Shown here: positions 26,901-41,498 of the stretch, piece by piece
Layout of the letters: each line of letters starts with the position of its first letter
Position numbering within the stretch: position 1 is the stretch's first letter
NCBI GenBank assembly: GCA_022414725.1
Contig: CM039463.1
Coordinates: 59,772,326 to 59,836,325, forward strand
Reading direction: 5' to 3'
Source of the DNA: Microglena sp. YARC
Taxonomy: Eukaryota > Chlorophyta > Chlorophyceae > Chlamydomonadales > Chlamydomonadaceae
DNA: 64,000 nt
Translations under genes and position numbers: made by a program
Notes under the pieces: model-generated
The model's database searches: none
What the model was told of the DNA's origin: nothing
The model's input: only the letters and a program-made list of their open reading frames with translations

Positions 26901-29900
26901 ATGATATGATATTAAATCATGTGATTTTTGTATGAGATCATATGATATCATACTCGTCTGTGGACAACATCATATGATTTGTGTATGAGATCATACACGT
27001 TTTTTGTCAACATCATATGATTTGCCGTTTCCTAGTAATCACTCATCCATTCATTTTTGGAAGGTTCACGTTGCACTGCTCGCCGTTTATTGTTCTGCAC
27101 ATTCAATCTATGTGTGTACTAGGAGCTATTATAAACAGGAGCACTTTAGGAACCACTTATCTTTGTTAAGTTCATGTTGCACTGCTTGCCGTTTCTTGTT
27201 CTGCCCATTCAATCGTATGTGTGTACTAGGAGCTGGTATCAACAGGAGCACTTCAGTAGCCACTTATGTTTGTTAAGTTCATGTTGCACTGCTCGCCGTT
27301 TCTTGTTCTGCCTAATCAATCGTATGTGTGTACTAGGGGCTCTAATCAACAGAAGTTCTTCAGGAACCTTTTTTTTGTTTTAGTTGTGAAAGGACTTTCA
27401 CCCCAGGAGGTGGGTCTCCCGACACAAACCAGCGACACGGAGGATTCAGTTCGAATGGTGGTGCCACTCCTACAATATGCAAAGTAGGTGCACTTAGGGT
27501 TGGTAAGAGATACAACCCACGACCACACGAATATTCACCACTTACCCCCTGTTGACCACGATATTTGCTAGGTTCACTTTGCTCTGCTCGCCGTGGATTG
27601 TTCTGCCTATTCAATTGTATGTGTGTACTAGGAGCTCTAGTCAACAGAAGTTCTTTAGGAACCACTCATCTTTGCTAGGTTCACGTTGCACTGCTCTCCA
27701 GGGTATTTCCAAGCGCGCGCTGGTGCGCTGCCTTTTTGAGCCCCACTGCGCGTTTCGCGCAGTTTTTTGCACCCCCCTGTGGGCACTGCAAGCATTTTTT
27801 GCGCTTTTTGCACTACAAAGCGCAGTTTTATTGTTTCAAGTGCGCTAAAGCGCTGGCCAATTTGGTCAATGGAAGTACCCTGCTGCTTGCCGTGGATTAC
27901 TCTGCGCATTCAAAAGCATGTTCATTGAAACCTACATAAGTAAATACCAAAAAAAAACTTGTCTTTAAGTTAAGTTGCTATTAGCCATATTATTAGCCAT
28001 ATTATTAGCCATATTATTAGCCATTTTATTAGCCTATTAGCCATATTATTAGCCTATTAGCCATATTATTAGCCATATTATTAGCCATATTATTAGCCAT
28101 TTTATTAGCCTATTAGCCATATTATTAGCCACATTATTAGCCTATTAGCCATATCATTAGCCATATTATTAGCCTATTAGCCATATTATTAGCCATTTTA
28201 GTTATTTGTTCTTTACTGATCGGTGCCCTCTTCCCATCCATACTTGCTTTTGACCATCTTGGTTCTTTGTTCTTCGCTTGGTAATTGTCTTGTAATTGCC
28301 TAGTAATTAGGTAATCGATGCCCTCTTCCCTTTCGCACTTTTGGCCATCTTAGTTCTTTGTTCTTTGCTGGGTCATTGTAAAGTAATTGTCTGGTCACTA
28401 CATAGTAATTAGGTAATCGATGCCCTTTTCCCTTTCGCACTTTTGGCCATCTTAGTTCTTTGTTCTTTGCTGGGTCATTGTAAAGTAATTGTCTGGTCAC
28501 TACATAGTAATTAGGTAATCGATGCCCTCTTCCCTTTCGCACTTTTGGCCATCTTAGTTCTTTGTTCTTTGCTGGGTCATTGTAAAGTAATTGTCTGGTC
28601 ACTACATAGTAATTAGGTAATCGATGCCCTCTTCCCTTTCGCACTTTTGGCCATCTTAGTTCTTTGTTCTTTGCTGGGTCATTGTAAAGTAATTGTCTGG
28701 TCACTACATAGTAATTAGGTAATCGATGCCCTCTTCCCTTTCGCACTTTTGGCCATCTTAGTTCTTTGTTCTTTGCTGAGTCATTGTAAAGTAATTGTCT
28801 GGTCACTACATAGTAATTAGGTGATCGATGCCCTCTTCCCTTTCGCACTTTTGGCCATCTTAGTTCTTTGTTCTTTGCTGGGTTATTGTAAAGTAATTGT
28901 CTGGTCACTACATAGTAATTAGGTAATCGATGCCCTCTTCCCTTTCGCACTTTTGGCCATCTTAGTTCTTTGTTCTTTGCTGGGTCATTGTAAAGTAATT
29001 GTCTGGTCACTACATAGTAATTAGGTAATCGATGCCCTCTTCCCTTTCGCACTTTTGGCCATCTTAGTTCTTTGTTCTTTGCTGGGTCATTGTAAAGTAA
29101 TTGTCTGGTCACTACATAGTAATTACGTAATCGATGCCCTCTTCCCATCCGCATTTTTGACCATCTTAGTTCTTTGTTATTTGCCTGGTAATTTTCTGGT
29201 CATTACATGGTAATTATGTAGTCAGTGCCCTCTTCCCATCCGCACTCCCTTTAGACCATCTTAGTTCTTCGTTATTTGCTCGGTAGTTGTATAGTAATTG
29301 TCTGGTCATTACATGGTACTTATGTAGTCAGTGCCCTCTTCCCATCCGCACTTGCAGTGGTTTCCCACGAGAGTCGGTAGATGACCACAAAGACACTCTG
29401 TCACTCTTACTCTCCATCTTATTCATGGTTCTTTACTGATTGGTGCCATCCTCCCATCCGCACTTGTAGTGGTCTCCAAAGGAAGACTGAAGATGACCCC
29501 ACTCTGTCACTCGGACTATCTTACTCTCCATCTTATTTCTTTGCCCTTTACTTGGTAATTGTTTAGTAATTGTCTGATAATAACCTGGGGTCATTATGTA
29601 ATCAGTGCCCTCTTCCCGTCCGTACTTGTATTGGTTTCCTGGGAGAGTCGGGAGATGACCAAAAGGGAGACGACCTCATGGACACTCTGTCACTCTGACT
29701 ATCTTACTCTCCATCTTATTTCTTTGCTCTTTACTTGGTAATTGTTTAGTAATTACATGGTACTTACATGTGGTACGTAAATGGTGCTTACATGGTAATG
29801 AAATGGTAATTATGTAATCGGTGCCCTTGTCTCATCCGCATTCGCTTTTAACTATCTTACTCTCCATCTTACTTGCTAATTGTATAGCAATTAACATGGT

Positions 29901-31842
29901 AATTAACATAGTAATTATGTAATCCGTGCCCTTGTCCCATCCGCTTTCGCTTCTAGCTATCTTACTCTCCATCTTACTTGCTCATTGTATAGTAACTGTG
30001 TAGTAATTACATGGTAATTATGTAATTGGTGCCCTTGTCCCATCCGCATTCGCTTTTAACTATCTTACTCTCCATCTTACTTGCTCATTGTATAGTAATT
30101 GTGTAGTAATTACATGGCAATGATGTAATTGGTGCCATCCTCCCATTCGCACTTGCAGTGGTTTCCCGGGAGAGTCGGAAGACGACCACAAGGACACTTT
30201 GTCACTGTTGGCTAAGCATCGCTTCCCACACACACACATCTCCCAGTTCTACCCAAGGTAAGCTCCCTAGCTCAAGTGCTGCTGCTGTATGTGCTGCTGC
30301 TGCTGCTGATGATGATGATGTTAGTGCCGCTGCTGCTGCTATTGCTGCTCCTGCTGCTGATAATGATGTTAGTGCCGCTGCTGCTGCTATTGCTGCTGCT
30401 GCTGCTGCTGCTGCTGATAATGATGTTAGCGCCGCTGCTGCTGCTATTGCTGCTGCTGTTGCTGCTTTGAATCTGGTGCACAACTCTGTAACAACGCTAT
30501 CCAGGACACTTTGTCACTGTTGGCTAAGCACCGCTTCCCGCACAGACACATCCCCCAGTGCTACCCAAGGTAAGATCCTTAGCCAAGTGCTGCTGCTGCT
30601 GCTTTTAATTCTGCTGCTGTTAGTGCTGCTGCTTTTAATGCTGCTGCTGTTAGTGCTGCTGCTGCTGTTGCTGCTGCTTTTAATGCTAGTGGTGCTGCTG
30701 CTCTTATTGGTGGTGCTGCTGCTGCTGCTGTTAGTGCTGCTGTTGCTGTTGCTGCTGTTGCTTTTAATGATAAGATGTGCTGCTGCTGTTAGTGCTGCTG
30801 CTGCTGCTGCTGCTGCTTTTAATGCTAGTGGTGGTGCCGCTGTTAGTGGTGGTGGTGCTGCTGCTGTTAGTGCTGCTGTTGCTATTGCTGCTGTTGCTTT
30901 GAATCTGGTGCACAACTCAGTGCCAACAATATCAAGGACATTCTGTCACTGTTGGCCAAGCATCGCTTCCCACACACTCACATCTCCCAGTTCTACCCAA
31001 GTTAAGCTCCCTAGCCAAGTGCACTGCTAATTTTGGGCGAGAGAGGTGCTGCAGCGGTGCATATGAGGGTGCCAAAGGCCCCCTAAATTGGGATGCCTAA
31101 GACCCCCTTAAAAAACAAGGTATTGATAACGCCTGGTGGGGCGTGGTATTAAGGGAACCTGTTGAACGCTGGGAGAGAGCAGTCTTCTACCCCAACTGGA
31201 CAAGCTACCATCGCGGTTGACAAAGACCTGCAACGCACAGGGCAAAAGACCCCCTTAAGTATTCACTGAAGTATAGCTCCCCTTACACTCACTTCTCTCA
31301 GTTATACTCAAGGTAAGATCCCTAGCCAAGTGCTGCTGCTGATGCTGCTGCTTTTAATGCTGCTGCTGTTATTGCTGATGCTGCTGTTGCTGCTGCTGCT
31401 TTTAATGCTAGTGGTGCTGCTGCTCTTAGTGCAACACTCAGGGCAAAAGACCCCTTGAGTATTCACTGGAGTATAGCTCCCCTCACACTCACATCTCCTA
31501 GTTCTACCCAAGGTAAGATCCCCAGCTCAAGTGCACTGCTCATTTTTGGGGTCCTTGGCAACCTTTCATTTGGCTTCAAAGCAGTTTCAAAGGAGTACTT
31601 CGGGTGGAAGGTGCTGCAGAGGTGCATACGAGGGTGCCGAAGACCCCCTAAATTGGGGTGCCGAAGACCCCCTAAATTGGGGGGCCGAAGACCCCCTTGA
31701 GTATTCACTGAAGTATCGCTTCCCTCACTCTCACATCTCTCAGTTCTACCCAAGGTCAGCTTCCTAGCCCAGTTACTGCTGCTGCTACTGTTGCTGCTGC
31801 TGCTTTTAATGCTGTTGCTGCTGCTGTTGCTGCTGCTGCTGT

Positions 31843-31873
<31 letters not shown>

Positions 31874-32113
31874 AGTGCCACCACAACCAACAACAAACAC
31901 AACGACAACCAAACTGACCATTGAAAAATTTGTGTACTTGCCTACCAGGGCTGATTTACATGAACAACTTGGCCCACCACCATCACCAACCACAACCACC
32001 ACAACAACAACTTGGCCTACCCCCATCACCAACCATAACAACCACAACCACAACAGCAACAACTTGGCCCACCACCATCACCACCAACAACAACAACCAC
32101 AACAACCACAACC

Positions 32114-32150
<37 letters not shown>

Positions 32151-32668
32151 CTTGGCCCACCACCATCACCATCACCAACAACAACCACAACAACCACAAC
32201 AACAACAACAACTTGGCCCACCACCACCACAATCACCAACCATAACAACCACCACCACCACAACAACAACTTGGCCCACCACCACCACAATCACCAACCA
32301 TAACAACCACCGCCACAACAACAACAACAACTTGGCCCACCACCACCACAATCACCAACCATAACAACCACCACCACCACAACAACAACTTGGCCCACCA
32401 CCACCACAATCACCAACCATAACAACCACCGCCACAACAACAACAGCAACAACTTGGCCCACCACCACCACAATCACCAACCATAACAACCACCACCACA
32501 ACAACAACAACTTGGCCCACCACCACCACAATCACCAACCATAACAACCACCGCCACAACAACAACAACAACAACTTGGCCCACCACCACCACAATCACC
32601 AACCATAACAACCACCACCACAACAACAACAACTTGGCCCACCACCACCACCATCACCATCACCAACC

Positions 32669-32726
<58 letters not shown>

Positions 32727-33491
32727 CTTGGCCCACCACGAACCACCATCACCAACCATAACAACCACCACAACAACAACAGCAACTTGGCCCACCACCA
32801 CCACCATCACCATCACCATCACCAACAACAACCACAACAACCACAACAACCACAACAACCACCACAACAACAACAACAACTTGGCCCACAACCACCACCA
32901 TCACCAACCATAACAGCCACCACCACAACAACAACAACTTTGCCCACCCCCACCACCATCACCATCACCAACCACAACAACAACAACAACAAACAACAAC
33001 AACAAACAACAACAACAACAACAACAAACAACAACAGCAACTTGGCCCCACCACGACCACCATCACCAACCATAACAACTGGGCCCACCCACCACCATCA
33101 CCACACCATCACCAACAACAACCACAACAACCACAACAACCACCACCACAACAACAACAACTTGGCCCACAACCACCACCATCACCAACCATAACAGCCA
33201 CCACCACAACAACAACAACTTTGCCCACCCCCATCACCAACCGCAACAAGCACCACCACAACAACAACAACTTGGCGCACCACCACCAGAACCAACCACA
33301 ACAATCACCACCACCACCACCACCACCACCACAACAACAACAACAACTTGGCCCACCACCATCACCAACCACAACAAGCACCACCACCACAACAACAACA
33401 ACGACTTGGCCCACCCCATCACCAACCACCACCACCACAACAACAACAACTTGGCCCACCACCACCACCATCAGCATCACCAATAACAACC

Positions 33492-33531
<40 letters not shown>

Positions 33532-35903
33532 CTTGGCCCACCACCATCGCCAACCACAACAACAACCACCACAACAACAACAACTTGGCCCACCACCACC
33601 ACCATCACCAACAACCACAACAACAACAACCAAACTGGCCATGAACAATTTGAGTACTCGGGGTAGGCCTAATAGGCTGAAGGGGCTTACCCAACTGTGG
33701 TGGGAAGGGCTAAAAAGAAAATGCATTGGTGAACTGAACCAGACAAGTTCTATGCAGCTAAAAATTGGCGGAGAGTGATCCCAACAGTGCGACAGGTAGC
33801 AACGGAAGCAAATTAGTTGGCTGACGTGTCAGGCTTCATCGCGGCCAGACGGATGGTCGGTCGGTCGGTTGGTCGGCCGTGCAGACGGACAAATGGGTAA
33901 CCCTGGCGGCTCCCACCCCCTTGAAGAAGGGGGTCCGCCCAAAAGGCATTAATGAACTGAACCAGAAAAGGCATTGATGAAGTGAATTGGTGTACTTGCA
34001 TTGATGAAGTGAATTGGTGTACTTGCATTGATGAAGTAAATTGGTGTACTTGCATTGATGAAGTGAATTGGTGTACTTGCATTGATGAAGTGAATTGGTG
34101 TACTTGCATTGCAGGCCTGGAACTCCTGCAGCGCGAATGAAGAAAGTCCCCACAGACATTGTGAAGGCAAGATCTAGAGAGGTATGAGCATGGAAAAATT
34201 TTAGGGGGGGGGGGGGGGGGGGGCTGTTATGGGGGTGGTGACAAGAAAACGAAGAAAACAAATTGTGAAGGCAAGATCTAGAGAGCTGTGAGCATGGAAA
34301 CATGGGTGGGGCTGTTATGGGTTGATGAAATATCTATATATATCTATAGATATAAAGAAATCGTGGTCGTGGTCGTGGTGATTGTGGTGGTGTCATCATC
34401 GCGTACCCACGTGCCATGGGCGTGCGAAGTGTAACCGACTTGCAACCGACTTTCCGTCAAACCCAACTTGCAACACCCCGCCCATCGAAAATTTTCAAAT
34501 ACCGAAACTGCAGATGCGCAAAGCTAAGTGCGCGCGCTCATTCCATCCCCACATTTGCCTCCCATACTATGGCTGCAAGCAATTTAGATCCAGAAGATCC
34601 TCTCCTCGGAGGTCATCTGCTTACCCTCGCTTTGTATGGCGCTCAGAATAATCGTTTCATATCATTGCTTCAGTTCATTGCTTCTTCACGGAGCATGCGA
34701 CCATGATGCATGCCAACGGTCCTAATGGACAGGAGGGCCCGCAACACCGCCAGCCAGCGCTCAAAGCGAGCTTGCATGAGCAATGAAGACAGGGACATAG
34801 CCAACAAGCGTCGACGTGATGCCCGCGCTGCCCGATCCGAGGAGCAACGTCATGCTGATAATCTCGCAAGGCGTCAGGAACGTGCTGCCTTGCCTGAGGA
34901 GGAACGCGAAGCTACTAACCAAGCCAGGCGTGAAGACTATGCTGCCCAGCCAGAGGACCTACGTCATGCTCATAATCTCGCAAGGAGTAGGGAACGAGCT
35001 GCCCAGCCAGAGGAGCTACGTCATGCTCATAATCTCGCAAGGAGAAGGGAACAAGCTGCCATGCCTGAGCATTCTCCAGCCTTTCTGCAGGCTCTATTGA
35101 TACATTCATCTTGCTGCGAGCTAAGACACTCGCACGGCTCATGGTATCTCTGCACGATCTAAGTCCCTGCAACCTTGTGGCGTTCTTCCGACTCCCGACT
35201 TCCTTCTTGCTGCGTGCTCCTTGCACCGCGTGCAATACCTCTTCAAGATCTTCCCCCCCACCCCACACCACTCCCTGCAACCCTGCAACGATAAGGTTAT
35301 TTTCGCGCTGAGCTGTAGCGAGTGCGTGACAGAGTTTACCGAACAAAGGCCCTTTCGGGAAACAGCTTGCACGCCCAACCAGGTATCTATGCGCAAAGAG
35401 GAAGCTACAGGTAAGCAGGTTTGCTCTCGCGCAATTCTGATGTTTCAAGCTGAGTCTGAAACTGGGCAGACGTTCGTTTGCAATTTCCAAAAGTCGTCTG
35501 ATGAAACGTCCAAACGTCTGCGCGATTTCGAACTCAGCTGGAAACATCATAATCGCTTCTGTTAAATCCATCTGCTTAAGTGGCCGAGAGAAGATCAGAT
35601 TATTGGGAACGAAGAAGCAGGAAAGTACGTGTGTCTTGGCGGGTAAAGGGGTGAGGCAAATTGAGATTGGGCCTAGGTCGAGATTTGGGCAGAGTGGAGA
35701 CTGTGGGTGGGTGGGTGGGTGGGGGGGTAGGGGCAGATGCGTCAGCATTTGAAGTGGGGGGAAAATGATGACTGTTTATGAGAGGGGTGGAGGTGAGGAC
35801 ATATGTGTAGCCCATTCTGTAACCCAGCCCCACGGGCACCCTATTATGATTGGGGTGGGGGTGATGTGTGTCTGTGTGGCCACCGGCCACACAGGCTACC
35901 GTA

Positions 35904-35952
<49 letters not shown>

Positions 35953-36079
35953 TAGTACGGTAGCCCGTGTGGCCGGTGGCCACCCCCCACCCCCACCCCC
36001 CCACCCAGGCCATGGGTCCTAGTCTGGTTTGGGTTACATAACGGGTAACGCCCTTGTATGCCCCCCCTCCCCCCCCCCC

Positions 36080-36151
<72 letters not shown>

Positions 36152-38709
36152 CTTCTTCTCCCTACCTATTCCCCTTCTGCTTCAGGTGTGGCCTCCCACC
36201 CTGTCATACACACATACCATCCCCCCCATTCTGACCTCTCCCTACCCCTCACCCACCCCATCCACACGCACTCTCTTTCTCTCACCTTACCCCCCACCAC
36301 CCTCCCTTCCCCCAACCACCAGCACGCACACACAATCTTCTTCTCCCTACCTCGTACCCTTCACTTCACCCTGTGGGATTCAATCGTGCAGAAAGAGGGA
36401 CCCGCTGTGCTTCGAACCTACCAACATTGCGAGCGCTCAGTCGCTCAGATTCCGATCGCCCCGAGAACACCGGACCGGTGCAATTGCATGCCTACAAACC
36501 TGCAGCTTCGTCTTTCCGTACAGTGCCCCAGTCGAGACTCGGTCAACTCAGAACAGCAAAAATCGCAACAACGTACTTCATATTCTATACAACGAAAAGA
36601 GCTTGCAACGATGGGATGATCGTGGCAAGCGCGAGAGTGTCCAGGGGGACGGAATGGCCATGGCGATCTGAACGAAGGTAATTAATCGCAACTGGATGCC
36701 AATCACTACGAATGTGATGCGATGGCATGGCAAAATTGCGCATGCGTGAGATGAATGGTGGCAACACTCGCAGACGGAGAAAAAAAGCATCACGATATGA
36801 AGGTCTGGCTTGATTATGATCCTGGCATAATTCCTCAGGCTGGGCAGCATAGTCTTAGCGCCTGGATTGGTTACCAGCTTCGTGTTCCTCCTCAGGCACG
36901 GTAGCTCGTTCCTGACTCCGTGCGAGATTACCAGCATGACGTAGCTCCTCGGATCGGGCAGCGCGGGCATCACGTCGACGCTTGTTGGCTATTTCCCTGT
37001 CTTCCTTGCTCTGGCAAGCTCGCTTTGAGCGCTGGCTGGTGTTTTTGCGGGCCCTCCTGTCCATTATGACCGTTGCCATGCATCATGGTCGCATTATCCG
37101 TGAAGAACTGAAAGCTATTATTCCGAGCGCCATGCCAAGCCATATGAGGGTCGGCTGGTGACCTCCGAGGAGAGGATCTTCTGATTCTAAATGTCTTGCC
37201 GTCATAGTATCGGAGGCAGTTGTGGACTTGCTATGAGCGCGCGCGCTTCGCTTAGCGAATCTGCAGTTTTGGTGTTTGAAAATTCCGCTAGGCGGGGAGT
37301 TGCTAGTTGGGTGAACGAAAAGTCGGTTGCAAGTCGGTTACACTTCGCACGCCCATGGCACGTGGGCACGCGATGATGACACCACCACGACCACCACGAC
37401 CACCGCGACCACCACGACCACGACCATGATTTCTTTATATATATATATATACAAAATATCGGAATTGTTTCGCTCGTCCCAGTGAATATGTACATGCTTG
37501 TATTTATATGCTTGTATTTGCACTCTTATATTGACATGCTTATTTTTATTCCATCCCAGGTGACCCGTGACCACTATGGTTGACAGCTGGGTTAACCCTC
37601 ATGCCCCTAAGTGTGTAAATATATGTCTGTGTATATGCTTGTAATTACATATGCGTAATCACATGTCTATATTGACATGCTTGTTTTTATTCTATCTCAG
37701 GTTACCACTCTGGTCGACCGCTGGGTTCACCCACAGGCCTGCAATGCTTGTAATTATATGCTTGAAATCAAATGTATGAATTCCCATGCTTGTAATTATA
37801 TGCTTGAAATCAAATGTATGAATTCCCATGATTGTAATTATATGCTTGAAATCAAATGTATGAATTCCCATGCTTGCAATTATATGCTTGAAATCAAATG
37901 TATGAATTCCCATGCTTGTAATTATATGCTTGAAATCAAATGTATGAATTCCCATGCTTGTAATTATATGCTTGAAATCAAATGTATGAATTCCCATGCT
38001 TGCAATTATATGCTTGAAATCAAATGTATGAATTCCCATGCTTGCAATTATATGCTTGCAATCAAATGTATGAATTCCCATGCTTGCAATTATATGCTTG
38101 CAATCAAATGTATGAATTCCCATGCTTGCAATTATATGCTTGAAATCAAATGTATGAATTTCCATGCTTGCATTTATATGCTTGAAATCAAATGTATGAA
38201 TTCCCATGCTTCTAATTATATGCTTGAAATCAAATGTATGAATTCCCATGCTTGTAATTATATGCTTGAAATCAAATGTATGAATTCCCATGCTTGTAAT
38301 TATATGCTTGAAATCAAATGTATGAATTCCCATGCTTGTAATTATATGCTTGAAATCAAATGTATGAATTCCCATGCTTCTAATCATATGCTTGAAATCA
38401 AATGTATGAATTCCCATGCTTTTAATTATATGCTTGAAATCAAATGTATGAATTCCCATGCTTCTAATCATATGCTTGTATTTATAATGCCTTAGGTTAC
38501 CACTCTGGTCGACAGCTGGGTTGACCCACACGCTTGCCTCGTGGGCACCACTCAACGTGTCACGGTGGTGGACACAGCTGCTGACGGCTTCAAGCTGGTG
38601 GCTCACACTAAGTGCTACACACAGGTGATGATGATGATGATGATGGTATTGATGGTGGTGGTGGTGGTGGTGGTGATGGTTGAGGTGATGATGATGATGG
38701 TATTGGTGG

Positions 38710-38757
<48 letters not shown>

Positions 38758-39023
38758 CGATGATGATTGCACTTGGTGGTGGACACAGCTGCTGACGGCT
38801 TCAAGCTAGTAGCTTGCACTAAGTGCTACACACAGGTGATGATCATGATGGTATTGATGGTGGTGGTAGTGATGATTATGATGATGTTGATTGCACTTGG
38901 TGGTGAACACAGCTGCTGACGACTTCAAGCTAGTAGCTTGCACTAAGTGCTACACACAGGTGATGATTATGATGATGGTATTGATGGTGGTGGTGGTGGC
39001 AGTGATGATGATGGTATTGGTGG

Positions 39024-39085
<62 letters not shown>

Positions 39086-41467
39086 GCACTTGGTGGTGAA
39101 CACAGCTGCTGACGGCTTCAAGCTAGTAGCTTGCACTAAGTGCTACACACAGGTGATGATTATGATGATGGTATTGATGGTGGTGGTGGTGGTGGTGGTG
39201 ATGATGGTGGCCGTGATGATGATTATGGTGCTCGTTGTGATGATTATGCTGATAGTGGTGCCACTCAACTAGTCACGGTGGTGGACACAGCTACGGATGA
39301 CTACAAGGTAGTGGCTCACCCTAAGTGCTACACACAGTTGATGGTGATGATGGTGGTGGTGGTGGTGGTGGTGATGATCATGGTATTGATGGTGGTAGTG
39401 GTGATGATGGTGGTGGTGATGGTGGTGAAGATGATGGTGACGCTGGTGGTGATGGTGGTGGTGGTGGTGGTGATAATGGTGGTGGTGATTATGATGGTGG
39501 TGGTGGTGATTTTGTCGTGGTGGTGATGGTAGTGATAATGGTGGTGGTGGTGATGGTAGTGATAATGGTGGTGGTGGTGGTGATGGTGGTTGGGTTGTTG
39601 GTGGTGGTATTGATGGTGGTGGTGGTGGTGCTGATGATGGTGGTGGTGGTGGTGATGATGGTGGTCATGGTTATGATGGTATTGATGGTGGTGATGGTGA
39701 TGATGTGGGTATTGATGATGGTGATGCTGATGGTGGTGGTGGTTGTGATGGTGGTGGTGATAATGGTGCTGGTGGTGATGATGATAGTGGTGGTGATGAT
39801 GCTGGTACTGATGGTGGTGGTGGTGGTGGTGATGATGGTGATGACGCTGGTGGTGGTGGTGGTGATGATGGTTGTGATGGTGGTGGTGATGATGGTGGTG
39901 GTGGTATTGATGGTGGTGGTGATGGTGATGGTGGTGATAATTGTGGTGGTGATGATGATGATGGTGGTTGTGATGGTGATGGTAATGATGGTGGTTGGGG
40001 TGGTGATGATGGTGGTGGTTGTGATGGTGGTGGTGGTGATCATGATAGTGGTGGTGGTGATGATGGCATTGATTATCGTGGTGATAATGGTGATGATGAT
40101 AATGATGATGATTGCACTTGGTGGTGGACACAGCTGCTGACAGCTTCAAGGTAGTAGCTCACACAAAGTGCTACACACAGGTGATGGTCATGGTATTGAT
40201 GGTGGTGGTGATGGTGGTGATGGTATTGGTGGTGATGGTGATGGTATTGGTGGTGATGGTGGTGATGGTATTGGTGGTGATGGTATTTGTGGTGGTGATG
40301 GTGGTGATGGTGGTGATTGTATTGGTGGTGATGGTGGTGGTGATGGTGGTGATGGTATTGGTGGTGATGGTATTGGTGGTGGTGATGGTGGTGATTGTAT
40401 TGGTGGTGATGGTGGTGATGGTGATGGTATTGGTGGTGATGGTGGTGGTGATGGTATTGGTGGTGGTGATGGTGGTGATGGTGGTGATTGTATTGGTGGT
40501 GATGATGGTGATGGTATTGGTGGTGATGGTGATGGTGGTGATGGTATTGGTGGTGGTGATGGTGATGGTATTGGTGGTGATGGTGGTGATGGTGGTGGTG
40601 ATGATGGTACGCACCCACTTACCCACCCACACTTACACTCACTCGCCCAACTACCCACCCACTCACCCATCTACCCACCCACCCACTCTTACACTCACTC
40701 GCCCAACTACCCACCCACTCACACACTCACACACTCACACACTCACTCACTCACCCACCTACCCACCCACCTACCCACTCACCCACTCACTCACCCATCT
40801 ACCCACCCACTCACTCTCCCACCTACCGACCCACTTACCCACCCACACTTACACTCACTCGCCCAACTACCCACCCACTCACCCATCTACCCACCCACCC
40901 ACTCTTACATTCACTCGCCCAACTACCCACCCACTCACCCACTCACCCACTCACTCACTCACTCACCCACCTACCCACCCACTCACTCACCCACCTACCC
41001 ACGCACTCACCCACTCATTGACAGACCCTACCCGTGTCGTATATGGCAGCTTTTTCTGATAGAGTAAAAACAGATAAAAAGCAAAAACTAAACAAAAACC
41101 AGTGATCTCATGAAAATATAAATAAAAAAAATAAAAAAATAAAACAGTGATCTGATCAAAATGAAAACCAGTGATCCTATCCCTGCCTCACGTTAATTGG
41201 TGGTTGGCCCCAGTTCAAGCACACGGGCTGGCCCCCTCAACCCCACGCCTCGTAACAAGGCGTACTATTTATGTATTTGATTATTTATGTGTTTATTTGT
41301 GTATTCATTTATTTATGAGATATGTATGCATTTATTTGTTCATTCAGTTAGTTAGTTAGTTAGTTAGTTGGGAATTGTTTATGTATTTATTTAATCTCCC
41401 GTGACTGGCAAGTTCTTCTGATGCCTGAACCTGGCACTCATATTTATTTATTTGTTTATTTGTTTGT

Positions 41468-41498
<31 letters not shown>

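Larger units (their letters stand above)
34351..37440. mobile_element. 3.1-kb element with inverted repeats of about 630 bp
   Basis: The left arm (about 34351-34985) is the reverse complement of the right arm (about 36815-37440) at roughly 85-90% by eye. The arms start with 'ataaagaaatc', a CGTGGT tract and 'cacgtgccatgggcgtgcg'. Each arm encodes, reading inwards, an Arg/Glu/Ala-rich repeat protein. The 1.8-kb centre contains a perfect-looking AT hairpin, poly(C) and CACA tracts. It may be two copies of one transposon end-to-end or a foldback element. No transposase is seen. Confidence 0.75.

Noticed and set aside
28300..29154. 284-residue minus-strand frame of 34-residue repeats
   Set aside because: Product of the 102-bp minisatellite in intron 8; every unit has the same frame and it shares sequence with the exon 9 acceptor region.
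28300..29160. CRISPR-like array
   Set aside because: Units are contiguous and identical throughout with no unique spacers; eukaryotic intron context.
31791..33778. Gln/Thr/His-rich proteins on + and Val/Gly-rich on -
   Set aside because: Trinucleotide-based satellite; no conserved non-repeat domain, inside an intron.
37677..38819. Long repeat frames on both strands ([14 protein letters not shown] type)
   Set aside because: 42-bp minisatellite, open in both directions by chance of the unit.
39325..41067. Very long Gly/Asp, Met/Val or His-rich frames
   Set aside because: GATGGT and ACTCACCC microsatellites interrupted by exon 11 shadow copies.
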